Assembly: GCA_015069185.1 (NCBI GenBank)
Contig: SVJB01000002.1
Span: 109,089 to 173,088 of the forward strand
DNA from: Oscillospiraceae bacterium
GTDB lineage: Bacteria; Bacillota; Clostridia; UBA1212; UBA1255
Direction: 5' to 3'
DNA length: 64,000 nt
The notes under the pieces: model-generated
What the model was told of the DNA's origin: nothing
What the model saw: only the letters and a program-made list of their open reading frames with translations
The model's database searches: none
Made by a program: the position numbers and the translations under genes
Shown here: in pieces, positions 32,176-41,840 of the stretch
Position numbering within the stretch: the stretch's first letter is position 1
How the letters are laid out: every line of letters begins with the position of its first letter

Positions 32176-33006
32176 TTATGCCAACGCTTCAATTAGTTTA
32201 CCGAGAACCGGTTCAAAAGCAGCTCCATACCAATGGTTGTCTAGTCGCTGAGTTGTTTTGATACATTCCACCGTATAATCTGCTGCAATTTTAGCCGCTT
32301 CATACGGAATCTTACCACGCATCAAACTACCAACAAACGCGGACGCATAAATATCACCAGTACCATGGCAACTATTCGGCATAAGATCATGCTCATAATA
32401 TGAATATTTACCGGCTTCATAGACAACAACACCGGTTTTACCGGCTACATAGGAAACACCGGTCAATATAATATTAGCACAACCAAGATTGGCCAGCTTA
32501 CTAATCAGCAACTCTATATACTGACGATCATATGAAGTTTTATATTCTGTATCAGTCAAGAAACAAGCTTCTGTAATATTAGGCAGCACGTAGTCAGCAA
32601 GGCTGCAAAGCTTTTTCATTGCATCGGCGTATTGCCCATCAAAACCCGGATAAAGTTTTCCATTGTCTGCCATAGCAGGGTCCACAATCTTCACACAATT
32701 ACAACCACCACAAGTCGAAAAAATATCAGCAACATAGTCAATTTGTTTTGTGCTTCCCAAATATCCGGTGTAAATGGCGTCAAAAGTTATATTTTCTCTG
32801 TACCAATGTGCTTTTATAGCCGGCATATCATCAGATAAATCTCTGAACGTAAATCCTGTAAACCCAGCCGTATGTGTAGATAAGACTGCTGACGGCAACA
32901 CACAAGTTTCGATGCCGCAAGCAGAAATAATTGGCAATGCTACAGTCATAGAACATTGACCAACACATGAAATATCTTGAATTGTTAATATTTTTTTATA
33001 ATCCAT
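32176..33006 (-). CDS. Pyridoxamine/pyridoxal kinase
   Basis: DYKKILTIQDISCVGQCSMTVALPIISACGIETCVLPSAVLSTHT; LMPNSCHGTGDIYASAFVGSLM. Confidence 0.92.
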   Translation of the reverse strand: MDYKKILTIQDISCVGQCSMTVALPIISACGIETCVLPSAVLSTHTAGFTGFTFRDLSDDMPAIKAHWYRENITFDAIYTGYLGSTKQIDYVADIFSTCGGCNCVKIVDPAMADNGKLYPGFDGQYADAMKKLCSLADYVLPNITEACFLTDTEYKTSYDRQYIELLISKLANLGCANIILTGVSYVAGKTGVVVYEAGKYSYYEHDLMPNSCHGTGDIYASAFVGSLMRGKIPYEAAKIAADYTVECIKTTQRLDNHWYGAAFEPVLGKLIEALA

Positions 33007-33113
33007 GGTGAAAAAGCTCCTTGTATTCAAATTCCATTGATATATTACACTATGACTGGTATTGAGTAAATAGCCAAATTGGAATAAAAATATATAATCA
33101 GATGTGCGGGGAA

Positions 33114-34217
33114 TTAATGGAATAGCTTTCTGCGTGCGCGTCGTACTCTGTTAATGTGACGCTCAAAATCACCGCTGTTAATTAGTTCTGCCAATACATA
33201 TTGCTCAAACACCGGAACTGTACAAGAATAAAAGCCTAATTTTTCTTCAAACAAATCTAACAACTTAGTTGGTAGTACCATATACCCCACACGAATTGAT
33301 GGCGCAATAGTTTTAGAAAAAGTATTCAGATATATTACAGAACCTGTTTCACACAAAGAAAACACGGTATCATCATTTTTCTTTGAAACCGTAAGTTCTG
33401 ATTCAAAATTATCCTCGATTATAAACCCGTTTCGTGCTTCTGCCCAACGTAGATATTCATGTCTCTTTGATACATCGGCAGTGACTCCGCTGGGATAACT
33501 ATTAAAAGGTGTTACATGTAATACTGTGGCTTGAGTACGAGCAAGCTCTGAAGTCTTAATTCCGTCATTGCTCATTTTGAGCATATCGCATTCAATTCCC
33601 GATGCCATATATACACGGCGTATTTTATCATAGGAAGGATTTTCCAATCCAAATATACAATTATTACCAAATAACTGAGCTAATAAACTATATAAATACT
33701 CAGCTCCTGAACCGATAATTATTTGTTGCGATTGCACAATAATACCAAGACTGCGGGCAAGATATCTGGCAATTGCCTGGCGAAGTTCTGCGCATCCGTG
33801 ATTGGGCGACTTCACAAGCAATCTATCTTCATAATCAACCATTACACGTCGCATCGTTTTTGATAACACAGAATATGGGAACTTATAAATCTCATTCGCT
33901 CTGTGAAAATTTGGCATATAATTACTGTCGCTCTCGTCGTTAGAGCTTGCAGGGTTATTACTGCTGATAAAATCACGTTCTCTGTAAATAACAAAATAGC
34001 CACGACGAAGTCTGGATTCAGCATATCCTTCGTCACACAAAATTTCGTAACAGTGTTGCACTGTAATAACACTTACTCCTGATTCCTCTGCTAACAGACG
34101 CTTAGAAGGTAATCTGGCGCCAAAAGGGAAAGCTCCGCTGACAATATCATTGCGGAGCTGTTCGTATAGCTGAATATATGCTGTTTTATCAGATTTGGAG
34201 TCAATACGATATCTCAT
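33114..34217 (-). CDS. MocR-type GntR regulator with aminotransferase-like domain, C-terminally short
   Basis: GntR wHTH YIQLYEQLRNDIVSGAFPFGARLPSKRLLAEESGVSVITV; PLP lysine motif TFSKTIAPSIRVGY; ends at RRARRKLFH. Confidence 0.87.
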   Translation of the reverse strand: MRYRIDSKSDKTAYIQLYEQLRNDIVSGAFPFGARLPSKRLLAEESGVSVITVQHCYEILCDEGYAESRLRRGYFVIYRERDFISSNNPASSNDESDSNYMPNFHRANEIYKFPYSVLSKTMRRVMVDYEDRLLVKSPNHGCAELRQAIARYLARSLGIIVQSQQIIIGSGAEYLYSLLAQLFGNNCIFGLENPSYDKIRRVYMASGIECDMLKMSNDGIKTSELARTQATVLHVTPFNSYPSGVTADVSKRHEYLRWAEARNGFIIEDNFESELTVSKKNDDTVFSLCETGSVIYLNTFSKTIAPSIRVGYMVLPTKLLDLFEEKLGFYSCTVPVFEQYVLAELINSGDFERHINRVRRARRKLFH

Positions 34218-36100
34218 TATTCTAATTCAAAAGCACCTGTGTACAACTGATAATAAGTGCCTTTTTGAGCTATAAGCATATCGTGTGTACCACGTTCAAT
34301 AATCTTACCATGGTCCAACACCATAATAACATCAGAGTTCTTAACTGTTGACAAACGATGGGCAATAACAAACACTGTACGACCTTCCATAAGTCTGTCC
34401 ATGCCACGCTGAACAATGGCTTCAGTACGTGTATCAATAGAGGAGGTTGCCTCGTCAAGGATCATAACAGGCGGATCTGCTACGGCAGCTCTGGCAATAG
34501 CAATAAGCTGACGCTGACCTTGAGATAAATTTGCTCCGTTATTTGTTAATTCTGTTTCATATCCATCAGGCAAACGGCTTATAAAATCATCTGCACCTGC
34601 AAGCTTTGCTGCTTCTATACACTGCTCATCTGTAGCATCAAGACGGCCATAACGAATATTATCCATAACCGAACCGGTAAACAGATTTGTATCCTGCAAC
34701 ACGATACCCAAAGAACGGCGCAAATCCGCCTTCTTAATTTTATTTATATTAATCCCGTCATAACGGATCTTACCATCAGCTATGTTATAAAAACAATTTA
34801 TCAAATTAGTAATTGTAGTCTTACCGGCTCCGGTCGCGCCGACAAAAGCCACTTTCTGGCCCGGTTCTGCGTAGACGCTTACATCATGCAGAACGTTCTT
34901 GCCTTCCTCATAAGCAAAATCTACATTTACCAGCCGAACATCACCGCGAAGCTCTGTATAAGTCAAAGTACCGTCTTTGTGAGGATGCTTCCATGCCCAT
35001 TTACCGGTACGTTCGGATGTTTCACAGATATTTCCGCTTTCATCAATTTTTGCATTTACAAGTGTTACATAACCGTCGTCAACTTCAGGTATTTCGTCCA
35101 TAAGTCCAAAGATACGCTCTGCACCGGCCATACCCATTACAATTGCATTTATTTGCTGTGAAAATTGGTTTACATTTCCGGTGAATTGCTTTGTCATATT
35201 CATAAACGGAACGATTATACTGATGCTGAAAGCCATACCGGACAGGCTGAAGTTCTTCATGCCGGCAGTCAGGAAAATACCGCCTGCAACAGCGATCAAA
35301 ACGTATAAAATATTGCCAATATTCATAATAACCGGGCCCAGCAAATTAGCGTATGCATGGGCTTTGCTACTATCTTCATAAAGCTGTTCGTTTATTTTAT
35401 CAAATTCTTCATTACATTCTTTCTCGTGGCAGAACACTTTAATAACCTTCTGGCCATTCATCATTTCCTGGGCAAAACCTTCTGTCTTACCGATAGAAAC
35501 CTGCTGACGTACAAAATATTTAGCACTGCCGCCACCGAATTTCTTGGATACTAACAACATGATTGCAACACCGCATAACACAATTAGCGTCATCCAGATA
35601 CTGTAATACAGCATAATAGAGAGCACACAAACAATAATAGTACATGTTTGTAGCAGGGTAGGTAATGCGCGGGAAATCAGTTCTCTGAGCGTGTCAATAT
35701 CATTTGTATAATAACTCATAATATCTCCATGCTTATGTGTATCAAAATATTTAATAGGCAGATACTGCATGCCATCAAACATTTTCTTACGCATTTTATA
35801 AAGATAACCCTGCGTGATGTATGCCATAAGCTGGTTGTATAATGTAATCGACAGCATAGACATCACGTAAAGTATAATCAAAACAATAATCTTTGGCAGT
35901 ATCTCAACGTAAGCATTATCCCAATTCTTGGTACTTATATATTTCTCGATAACATCTATTATTTGTTTGTTGAAAATCGCCGGAGCCGCTGCAGTGGCAG
36001 AGGAGAACAAAATACAAACAATAGTCACAGGTACCAGCACGGGATAGAATTTGAAAAGGTTGCCTATAATTCGTCCGAGTAAGGATTTTTTCTTATTCAT
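34217..36100 (-). CDS. ABC exporter, fused permease/ATPase (half 2)
   Basis: VAFVGATGAGKTTITNLI, LSQGQRQLIAIARA, ILDEATSSID; six-TM N-terminus. Confidence 0.93.
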   Translation of the reverse strand: MNKKKSLLGRIIGNLFKFYPVLVPVTIVCILFSSATAAAPAIFNKQIIDVIEKYISTKNWDNAYVEILPKIIVLIILYVMSMLSITLYNQLMAYITQGYLYKMRKKMFDGMQYLPIKYFDTHKHGDIMSYYTNDIDTLRELISRALPTLLQTCTIIVCVLSIMLYYSIWMTLIVLCGVAIMLLVSKKFGGGSAKYFVRQQVSIGKTEGFAQEMMNGQKVIKVFCHEKECNEEFDKINEQLYEDSSKAHAYANLLGPVIMNIGNILYVLIAVAGGIFLTAGMKNFSLSGMAFSISIIVPFMNMTKQFTGNVNQFSQQINAIVMGMAGAERIFGLMDEIPEVDDGYVTLVNAKIDESGNICETSERTGKWAWKHPHKDGTLTYTELRGDVRLVNVDFAYEEGKNVLHDVSVYAEPGQKVAFVGATGAGKTTITNLINCFYNIADGKIRYDGININKIKKADLRRSLGIVLQDTNLFTGSVMDNIRYGRLDATDEQCIEAAKLAGADDFISRLPDGYETELTNNGANLSQGQRQLIAIARAAVADPPVMILDEATSSIDTRTEAIVQRGMDRLMEGRTVFVIAHRLSTVKNSDVIMVLDHGKIIERGTHDMLIAQKGTYYQLYTGAFELE

Positions 36101-37832
36101 TATCCTCACCTCCATTAACCTGCTGTTCATATACTTCGCGGTAAATATCGCTGGATAGCATCAACTCATCGTGAGTACCGCAACTTACAATCTTACCACC
36201 GTCCATAACAAGAATCATATCAGCATCTTGTACGGAAGCGATACGCTGAGCAATAATAATCTTTGTGGTCTCAGGAATATATGTTTTAAAACCTGAACGA
36301 ATAAAAGCATCTGTCTTAGTATCGACTGCGCTGGTAGAGTCGTCCAGAATCAGTATTTTAGGTTTCTTGAGAAGCGCTCTGGCAATACAAAGACGCTGCT
36401 TCTGTCCTCCTGATACGTTTGTGCCACCTTGCTCGATTTTTGTATCATAACCATCAGGGAATGAGTTAATGAATTCATCTGCCTGAGCAAGACGACAAGC
36501 CTCGATCAACTCTTCGTCAGTCGCATTGGCGTTACCCCAACGAAGATTTTCCTTGATAGTGCCGGAAAACAAAAGATTTTTCTGTAGCACCATGGCAACC
36601 TGGCCACGCAGAGTCTCAATATCGTAATCACGCACATCTACTCCGCCTACCTTTACGCTGCCGTTTGTAACATCGTATAGTCTGGGAATCAGCTGCACCA
36701 GAGTAGATTTACTCACACCGGTACCACCGATAATACCAACCGTGGCACCTGAGGGAATATGTAAATTAATATCAGCCAAAGCATAACGCTTGGCACTTGC
36801 TGAATACTTAAAATTAACATTTTCAAAATCTATAGAACCATCTTCAACGCTGAACACCGGGCTCTCAGGATTGCGTAACGCCGGCTCTTCATCAAGCACT
36901 TCGCAAATACGCTTTGCAGATTCAGCGGACATTGTAATGATAACAAATATCATAGCCAGCATCATCAAAGACATCAGTATTTGCATACCGTATGTAAGCA
37001 TAGCTGATATTTGTCCTACGTTGACCCCACCAAGACCAAGGATAGCCATTCGTGACCCCACCAGCATAATGAAAACCATATTAAAGTACAAGCAAAGCTG
37101 CATGAGAGGGGAGTTGAGGGCAACGATTCTCTCCGCTTTTGTAAAATCATCACGGATTGTTTCAGCTGCGGCATCAAACTTTTCTTTCTCATATTCCTCA
37201 CGTGAAAAGCCCTTAACAACACGCATTGCGCGCACGTTTTCCTCAATAGACTCATTCAGCCTATCATATTTCTTGAAAACTCTGCGAAATGCAGGCATTG
37301 CCTTGCGGCTGATAAGATAGAGACCCACTGCAAGTACAGGGATAACAACTACAAAAGCTGTCGCCAGAAAGCCGCCCATAATATATGCCATAATAACAGA
37401 GAAAATCAGCATAAGCGGACTTCTTATGGCAGTACGGATAATCATCATAAAAGAAATCTGCACATTGGCAACATCGGTAGTTAATCTGGTAACCAACGAA
37501 GAAGATGAATATTTATCCACATTTTCAAATGAATAAGTTTGTATTTTATAAAAAATATCGTGACGCAAATTCTTTGCAAAACCGGCAGATGCCTTTGCGC
37601 AGGTTGACGCTGCTATGGCTCCGCAGGCCAAGGAAGCGCATGCCATGACAGCCAATAGAATACCTGTGCGTATAATATCTTCCATATGTGCACCTTCTTC
37701 TATTGCAGATATCATTGCAGCCGTTATAAACGGAATAAAAACCTCTATAATAGCTTCTCCAACAATAAAAATCAGCGTCAGAATAGTAGGTTTGCGAAAC
37801 TCTCTGATACTCTTAGCTAACTTACGAATCAT
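36093..37832 (-). CDS. ABC exporter, fused permease/ATPase (half 1)
   Basis: IGGTGVSKSTLVQLIPRLYD, VSGGQKQRLCIARALLKKPKILILDD; overlaps its partner. Confidence 0.92.
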   Translation of the reverse strand: MIRKLAKSIREFRKPTILTLIFIVGEAIIEVFIPFITAAMISAIEEGAHMEDIIRTGILLAVMACASLACGAIAASTCAKASAGFAKNLRHDIFYKIQTYSFENVDKYSSSSLVTRLTTDVANVQISFMMIIRTAIRSPLMLIFSVIMAYIMGGFLATAFVVVIPVLAVGLYLISRKAMPAFRRVFKKYDRLNESIEENVRAMRVVKGFSREEYEKEKFDAAAETIRDDFTKAERIVALNSPLMQLCLYFNMVFIMLVGSRMAILGLGGVNVGQISAMLTYGMQILMSLMMLAMIFVIITMSAESAKRICEVLDEEPALRNPESPVFSVEDGSIDFENVNFKYSASAKRYALADINLHIPSGATVGIIGGTGVSKSTLVQLIPRLYDVTNGSVKVGGVDVRDYDIETLRGQVAMVLQKNLLFSGTIKENLRWGNANATDEELIEACRLAQADEFINSFPDGYDTKIEQGGTNVSGGQKQRLCIARALLKKPKILILDDSTSAVDTKTDAFIRSGFKTYIPETTKIIIAQRIASVQDADMILVMDGGKIVSCGTHDELMLSSDIYREVYEQQVNGGEDNE

Positions 37833-37861
37833 AATGATTTTTCAGGTTTCCTTTCAAACAA

Positions 37862-37892
37862 AAAGTTTGCACTTAAAAAAAGTACAAACTTT
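37862..37892. promoter_or_regulatory. Dyad just downstream of the ABC-operon -10 (putative operator)
   Basis: AAAGTTTGCACTT-aaaaa-AAGTACAAACTTT, 13-bp arms with one mismatch. Confidence 0.55.
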
Positions 37893-37921
37893 AATATACA
37901 TCTTATCTGTAAATCTTTCAA
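37893..37921 (-). promoter_or_regulatory. Putative promoter of the ABC/MocR operon
   Basis: On minus strand TTGAAA - 17 nt - TATATT. Confidence 0.6.
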
Positions 37922-38018
37922 CCTTTTTTTGATGTGTTTGACTTAATATGTATGGTCATATATAATGAACTAAAATATATTGTGTAGTCTATAGATATGA
38001 ATTATGAGGGAGTTACAT

Positions 38019-40736
38019 ATGGATAGGCGATTGTTTATTTGTTTTGTTTTGCTGTTTTTTATATTTGTACTGGTGGCTTGTGGTAATCACGGTGAAAAGG
38101 TAGTTCCACCGGATATTTTGTCGGATAATTCTCCTGATGAGTATATTTTCACCGGTTACGATGATAATTCAGTTTACGATACCACGGGAATGCCGCGCTT
38201 CAGTCATGCGCCGGGTGTCTATCAAAATGCTATTTCGGTGGCAATTACTTGTGAGAATCCGGGATATATCGTCAGATATACAGCGGATTGTTCTTTGCCG
38301 ACAACAGAATCTCCTGTATATGATCAGCCGTTTTATATGGAGTATGGACAGGGGGACGACAATAATAGCAATGTTACCGTATATAACATCAGAGCCGCTT
38401 CTTTTGATAAAGAGGGAAAGATGATAGGGCGCGTGGTTAGTGCATCATATTTATTTACTAAGGATGGCAATCGTTTCAGTACAAAAATAATATCATTAGT
38501 TACAGCAAATGAAAATCTGTATGGTAGCAATGGCATTATTGATAATGCAATAAATCGTGGACGGACATGGGAACGACCTGTTAATTTTCAACTATATAGT
38601 CCGGATGGCCGGATCGAAGTGCAGCAGGATCTGGGCATCCGCACTAACGGTACAGGCTCACGACTGAATATTCAGAAGAATTTCCGTTTATTTGCACGAA
38701 GAGAGTATACAGAGGAAACGGGACATCTGTTATCTGCGTTGTTTCCGGGATTAGTTTCAGAATACTACGGCGCCCAAATAGAAGAATTTGATACGTTTCT
38801 GGTGCGTGGTGGATCCACTAATCTGCATGACACTATGATCACTAATCTGATTGCATATGAACTGATGGAAGATAGCCGGGTGGATGTTGCTAACTTCGAA
38901 CCGGCTGCGCTATTCATTAATGGTGAATATTATGGGCTAATGATGATTATTGAAGATTACAGTCCTTATTATTTTGAGAGTCATTACGGTGTAGATGAAG
39001 AAAAGATAGCAACTATTAATTTCACCGTTGTGAGCCAGGGGCCATATGCCGGCCTGAACTGGGAACCGGATGACTGTACTACACAAGAGTACGAGGAATG
39101 GGCAGCCGTTCGCCATTTTCTGGAAACAAAAGATATGACACAGGCCGATAATTACACAGCGGCATCAAAAATGATTGATATTGAGAATTTTATTCAATAT
39201 ATTACATATGAATGTTATCTGAATAACTGGGATTGGCCCAGAAATAACCAGCGTGTATGGAGGTATACGGGTGTCTCAGGTGATAATGCATCACATATCG
39301 AGGGAGTAGGTGGTTATGATCCTGATGCAGAATATGGTTTTGACGGTCGTTGGCGTTTTGTTGCCAAAGACCTTGATATATCCCAGGGCGTCAACGCTTA
39401 TCCGGAATTGGGATATTATGCTCCTATTGATACTGACTTCTTCCAGGTGATGTCCAAGGACTATAATTCACAAAATCGCACATATGAGATTTTCAGAAAT
39501 CTTATGTTCAATGAGGGATTTTGCAGGTCTTTTTATCTGTATGTTTGTGAGTTTATGTCAACCAGGGTAGAGGTGGATACTTACCTTGAGATTATAAACC
39601 GACTTGCTCTTCAAATTGCAGATGAAATGCAATATCATTGTCAGAAATATGGAGATACTTTACGTGACTGGGACAAGGATATACACTCTATGCGCCAATT
39701 TGCGGAGCAGCGTCCGGCGTATGTTCTTGATGATATAAATGTATATTCTGCCAGGAAAGGTCACGGATATACTATGGTTACCATGGAGCTTACAGATATC
39801 ACCGGTGGTAGTATTCGTTATAATAATGCAACCTTTACCAAATCTACAAAGATATATAGTCTGCGGGATTTGTCTATGCCGCTAGAAATCATACCGGACC
39901 CCGGCTTTGAAGTTGGAGAGGTAATAATCTCAGGTGGCTCATACAACAATGGTATGCTGACACTTAGTGAGTATAATTGTGTATTAAACGTGAGCTTTAT
40001 ACGCACCGGTCAATCTGTACCAAAGAAAAATACTCCTGATCATATAGTTATCAATGAGATTGGACACTCTTCCCAAGAAAAGGTAAACGGGTATGACTGG
40101 ATAGAGCTTTATAATCCTACGGATCATGATATCAACTTACGTGGATATACACTGACCGGTAGAAGTAAATCACATACTTTCCCGTCTATTGTTGTTCCTG
40201 CCGGAGGCTTTAAGGTCATTTTTTGTTCGGGCACGCAAGAGGGTGGTGTATATGCGCCGTTTACAATCGCCAAGGGCAATATACTTACACTGTATGATTC
40301 CGGCGGAGCCGTTATTGACAAGATAACTATTCAGATGATAGCGTCTAAAACCCATCTTGGCCGATATCCGGATGGCGGAGAATGGAAAGAATTATCACAG
40401 TATAATGTCTCACCAAATGCTCCCAATAGTTTTCTTGAGGGAATATATCATTATTACGGTGAAAAGGTGCAAAATGCCGTAATGATAAACGGTATTTTGA
40501 TAGATAAATCACTGTTTGAGATTACAGATGACGGCAAAATGACTACTACATTGAGCAAACTGTTAACAGCTCAAGATCTAACAACTTTGGAAAAAAGCAG
40601 CTTAAACATGTATCTGAAGATGTATCAGAAAGATGAAATCATAGATATGAATACAATGCTAGAACTCCATAGAATCAAAGAGGATTTCTCAGTGTACTAT
40701 GTGGCGGCTTTGAATTCATACATAATTACATTTTGA
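38019..40736 (+). CDS. CotH-kinase family lipoprotein with C-terminal lamin-tail domain
   Basis: LVACG lipobox; GIRTNGTGSRLNIQKNFRLFARREY, NNWDWPRNNQRVWR, FVAKDLDISQG (CotH); VINEIG..DWIELYNPTDHDINLRGYTLT (LTD). Confidence 0.85.
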   Translation: MDRRLFICFVLLFFIFVLVACGNHGEKVVPPDILSDNSPDEYIFTGYDDNSVYDTTGMPRFSHAPGVYQNAISVAITCENPGYIVRYTADCSLPTTESPVYDQPFYMEYGQGDDNNSNVTVYNIRAASFDKEGKMIGRVVSASYLFTKDGNRFSTKIISLVTANENLYGSNGIIDNAINRGRTWERPVNFQLYSPDGRIEVQQDLGIRTNGTGSRLNIQKNFRLFARREYTEETGHLLSALFPGLVSEYYGAQIEEFDTFLVRGGSTNLHDTMITNLIAYELMEDSRVDVANFEPAALFINGEYYGLMMIIEDYSPYYFESHYGVDEEKIATINFTVVSQGPYAGLNWEPDDCTTQEYEEWAAVRHFLETKDMTQADNYTAASKMIDIENFIQYITYECYLNNWDWPRNNQRVWRYTGVSGDNASHIEGVGGYDPDAEYGFDGRWRFVAKDLDISQGVNAYPELGYYAPIDTDFFQVMSKDYNSQNRTYEIFRNLMFNEGFCRSFYLYVCEFMSTRVEVDTYLEIINRLALQIADEMQYHCQKYGDTLRDWDKDIHSMRQFAEQRPAYVLDDINVYSARKGHGYTMVTMELTDITGGSIRYNNATFTKSTKIYSLRDLSMPLEIIPDPGFEVGEVIISGGSYNNGMLTLSEYNCVLNVSFIRTGQSVPKKNTPDHIVINEIGHSSQEKVNGYDWIELYNPTDHDINLRGYTLTGRSKSHTFPSIVVPAGGFKVIFCSGTQEGGVYAPFTIAKGNILTLYDSGGAVIDKITIQMIASKTHLGRYPDGGEWKELSQYNVSPNAPNSFLEGIYHYYGEKVQNAVMINGILIDKSLFEITDDGKMTTTLSKLLTAQDLTTLEKSSLNMYLKMYQKDEIIDMNTMLELHRIKEDFSVYYVAALNSYIITF

Positions 40737-40850
40737 CCCACTATGAATTAGTATTGACGCCTAAGAAGCTTGTTGTTATACTTATAACATAAAGAAAGAC
40801 TAATACTTGATAATCGGTTCGTATCAACATAGTGAATGAGGTGTTTGTTA

Positions 40851-41423
40851 ATGATATGGCGAGAGATAAAGAGGATTACTGTGTCATCGTTTTTTGCAAT
40901 GGTATTTTATATGATTATTGGTATAATGTTACTTTCGGTAATGAATTTATTTAGCGATACAGTAAAAACAATTATCAAATTCTGCTTGTATAGTTCTACT
41001 GCTTTTGTTTTCGCCTTTTCTTATATAATTATAAATTATATATATAACGGCAAAGGCGAGGTTGCTGTATGGAAGGAAATAAAGGATCACCCGGATACAG
41101 AGTTTCAAAACAGCATAACGACAATTATTAAACAGGAAAAATACTTTATTATTACCCTGTTTTGCATCAGTATGTTATGTTGGTTATGTATGTATATTGA
41201 TTCTTTTATCAATACTCGTGTTTTATCATTTATAATGCTTTTTTACTTTCCTCTCTTTGTAATGTCTGATATTTTACCAATTTTTGCAGGATTTATATTG
41301 AGCTATATTATAACACCAATTCTAATAACAATGATGTACATACTACTTTTAAAAAGATATAGGAAAAAATGGGCAAATATATATTATGAAGGACTGAAAA
41401 AACAAAATAAGAATATTAAATAA
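40851..41423 (+). CDS. Hypothetical membrane protein
   Basis: 191 aa from ATG 40851, about 4-5 TM segments. Confidence 0.6.
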   Translation: MIWREIKRITVSSFFAMVFYMIIGIMLLSVMNLFSDTVKTIIKFCLYSSTAFVFAFSYIIINYIYNGKGEVAVWKEIKDHPDTEFQNSITTIIKQEKYFIITLFCISMLCWLCMYIDSFINTRVLSFIMLFYFPLFVMSDILPIFAGFILSYIITPILITMMYILLLKRYRKKWANIYYEGLKKQNKNIK

Positions 41424-41507
41424 TTGTTAGTCGCAAAACTAAACGCAACCCAGATGTTGCTTTTAATTGAGGGGTGAAAAAATTTGCCTAAAAAAAATTT
41501 TTAGCTA

Positions 41508-41536
41508 TTGACAGAACGATTTTGGCAAGATATAAT
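41508..41536 (+). promoter_or_regulatory. Perfect consensus promoter for the tRNA pair
   Basis: TTGACA - 17 nt - TATAAT. Confidence 0.9.
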
Positions 41537-41590
41537 AGCTGAGCGCTCTTGCTGAATGTACGTGAGGTCGTTTGGTGAGAAGCTGCATGT

Positions 41591-41667
41591 GGCGGCGTAG
41601 CTCAGCTGGCCAGAGCATTCGGTTCATACCCGACAGGTCACAGGTTCAAATCCCGTCGCCGCTACCA
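41591..41667 (+). tRNA. tRNA-Met (CAT)
   Basis: GGCGGCG acceptor, D-arm GCTCAGCTGGCCAGAGC, anticodon loop TTCATAC, T-loop TTCAAAT, encoded CCA. Confidence 0.93.
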
Positions 41668-41672
41668 CATTT

Positions 41673-41744
41673 GGCCCCTTGGTCAAGAGGTTAAGACATC
41701 GCCCTTTCACGGCGGCGACACGAGTTCGATTCTCGTAGGGGTCA
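41673..41744 (+). tRNA. tRNA-Glu (TTC)
   Basis: GGCCCCT/AGGGGTC acceptor, anticodon loop CTTTCAC, T-arm ACGAGTTCGATTCTCGT; CCA not encoded. Confidence 0.93.
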
Positions 41745-41750
41745 GTAAGC

Positions 41751-41786
41751 AGAGTGTGAGTTGGATATCCGACTTGCACTCTTTTA
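41751..41786 (+). terminator. Terminator after tRNA-Glu
   Basis: AGAGTGTGAGTTGGATATCCGACTTGCACTCTTTT long stem plus T run. Confidence 0.85.
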
Positions 41787-41807
41787 ATTTTAATATAAAA
41801 AGTAAAA

Positions 41808-41840
41808 GCCTCGGCATATCAAGTAGCCGAGGCATTTTTA
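41808..41840. terminator. Terminator of the minus-strand gene (possibly bidirectional)
   Basis: GCCTCGGC-atatcaagta-GCCGAGGC with flanking A/T runs. Confidence 0.85.

Noticed and set aside
36093-37832. Walker A GGTGVSKST lacking the usual Gly before Lys in the ABC exporter
   Set aside because: From memory, GGTGSSK-type Walker A variants occur in heterodimeric Firmicutes exporters; not reported as novel.
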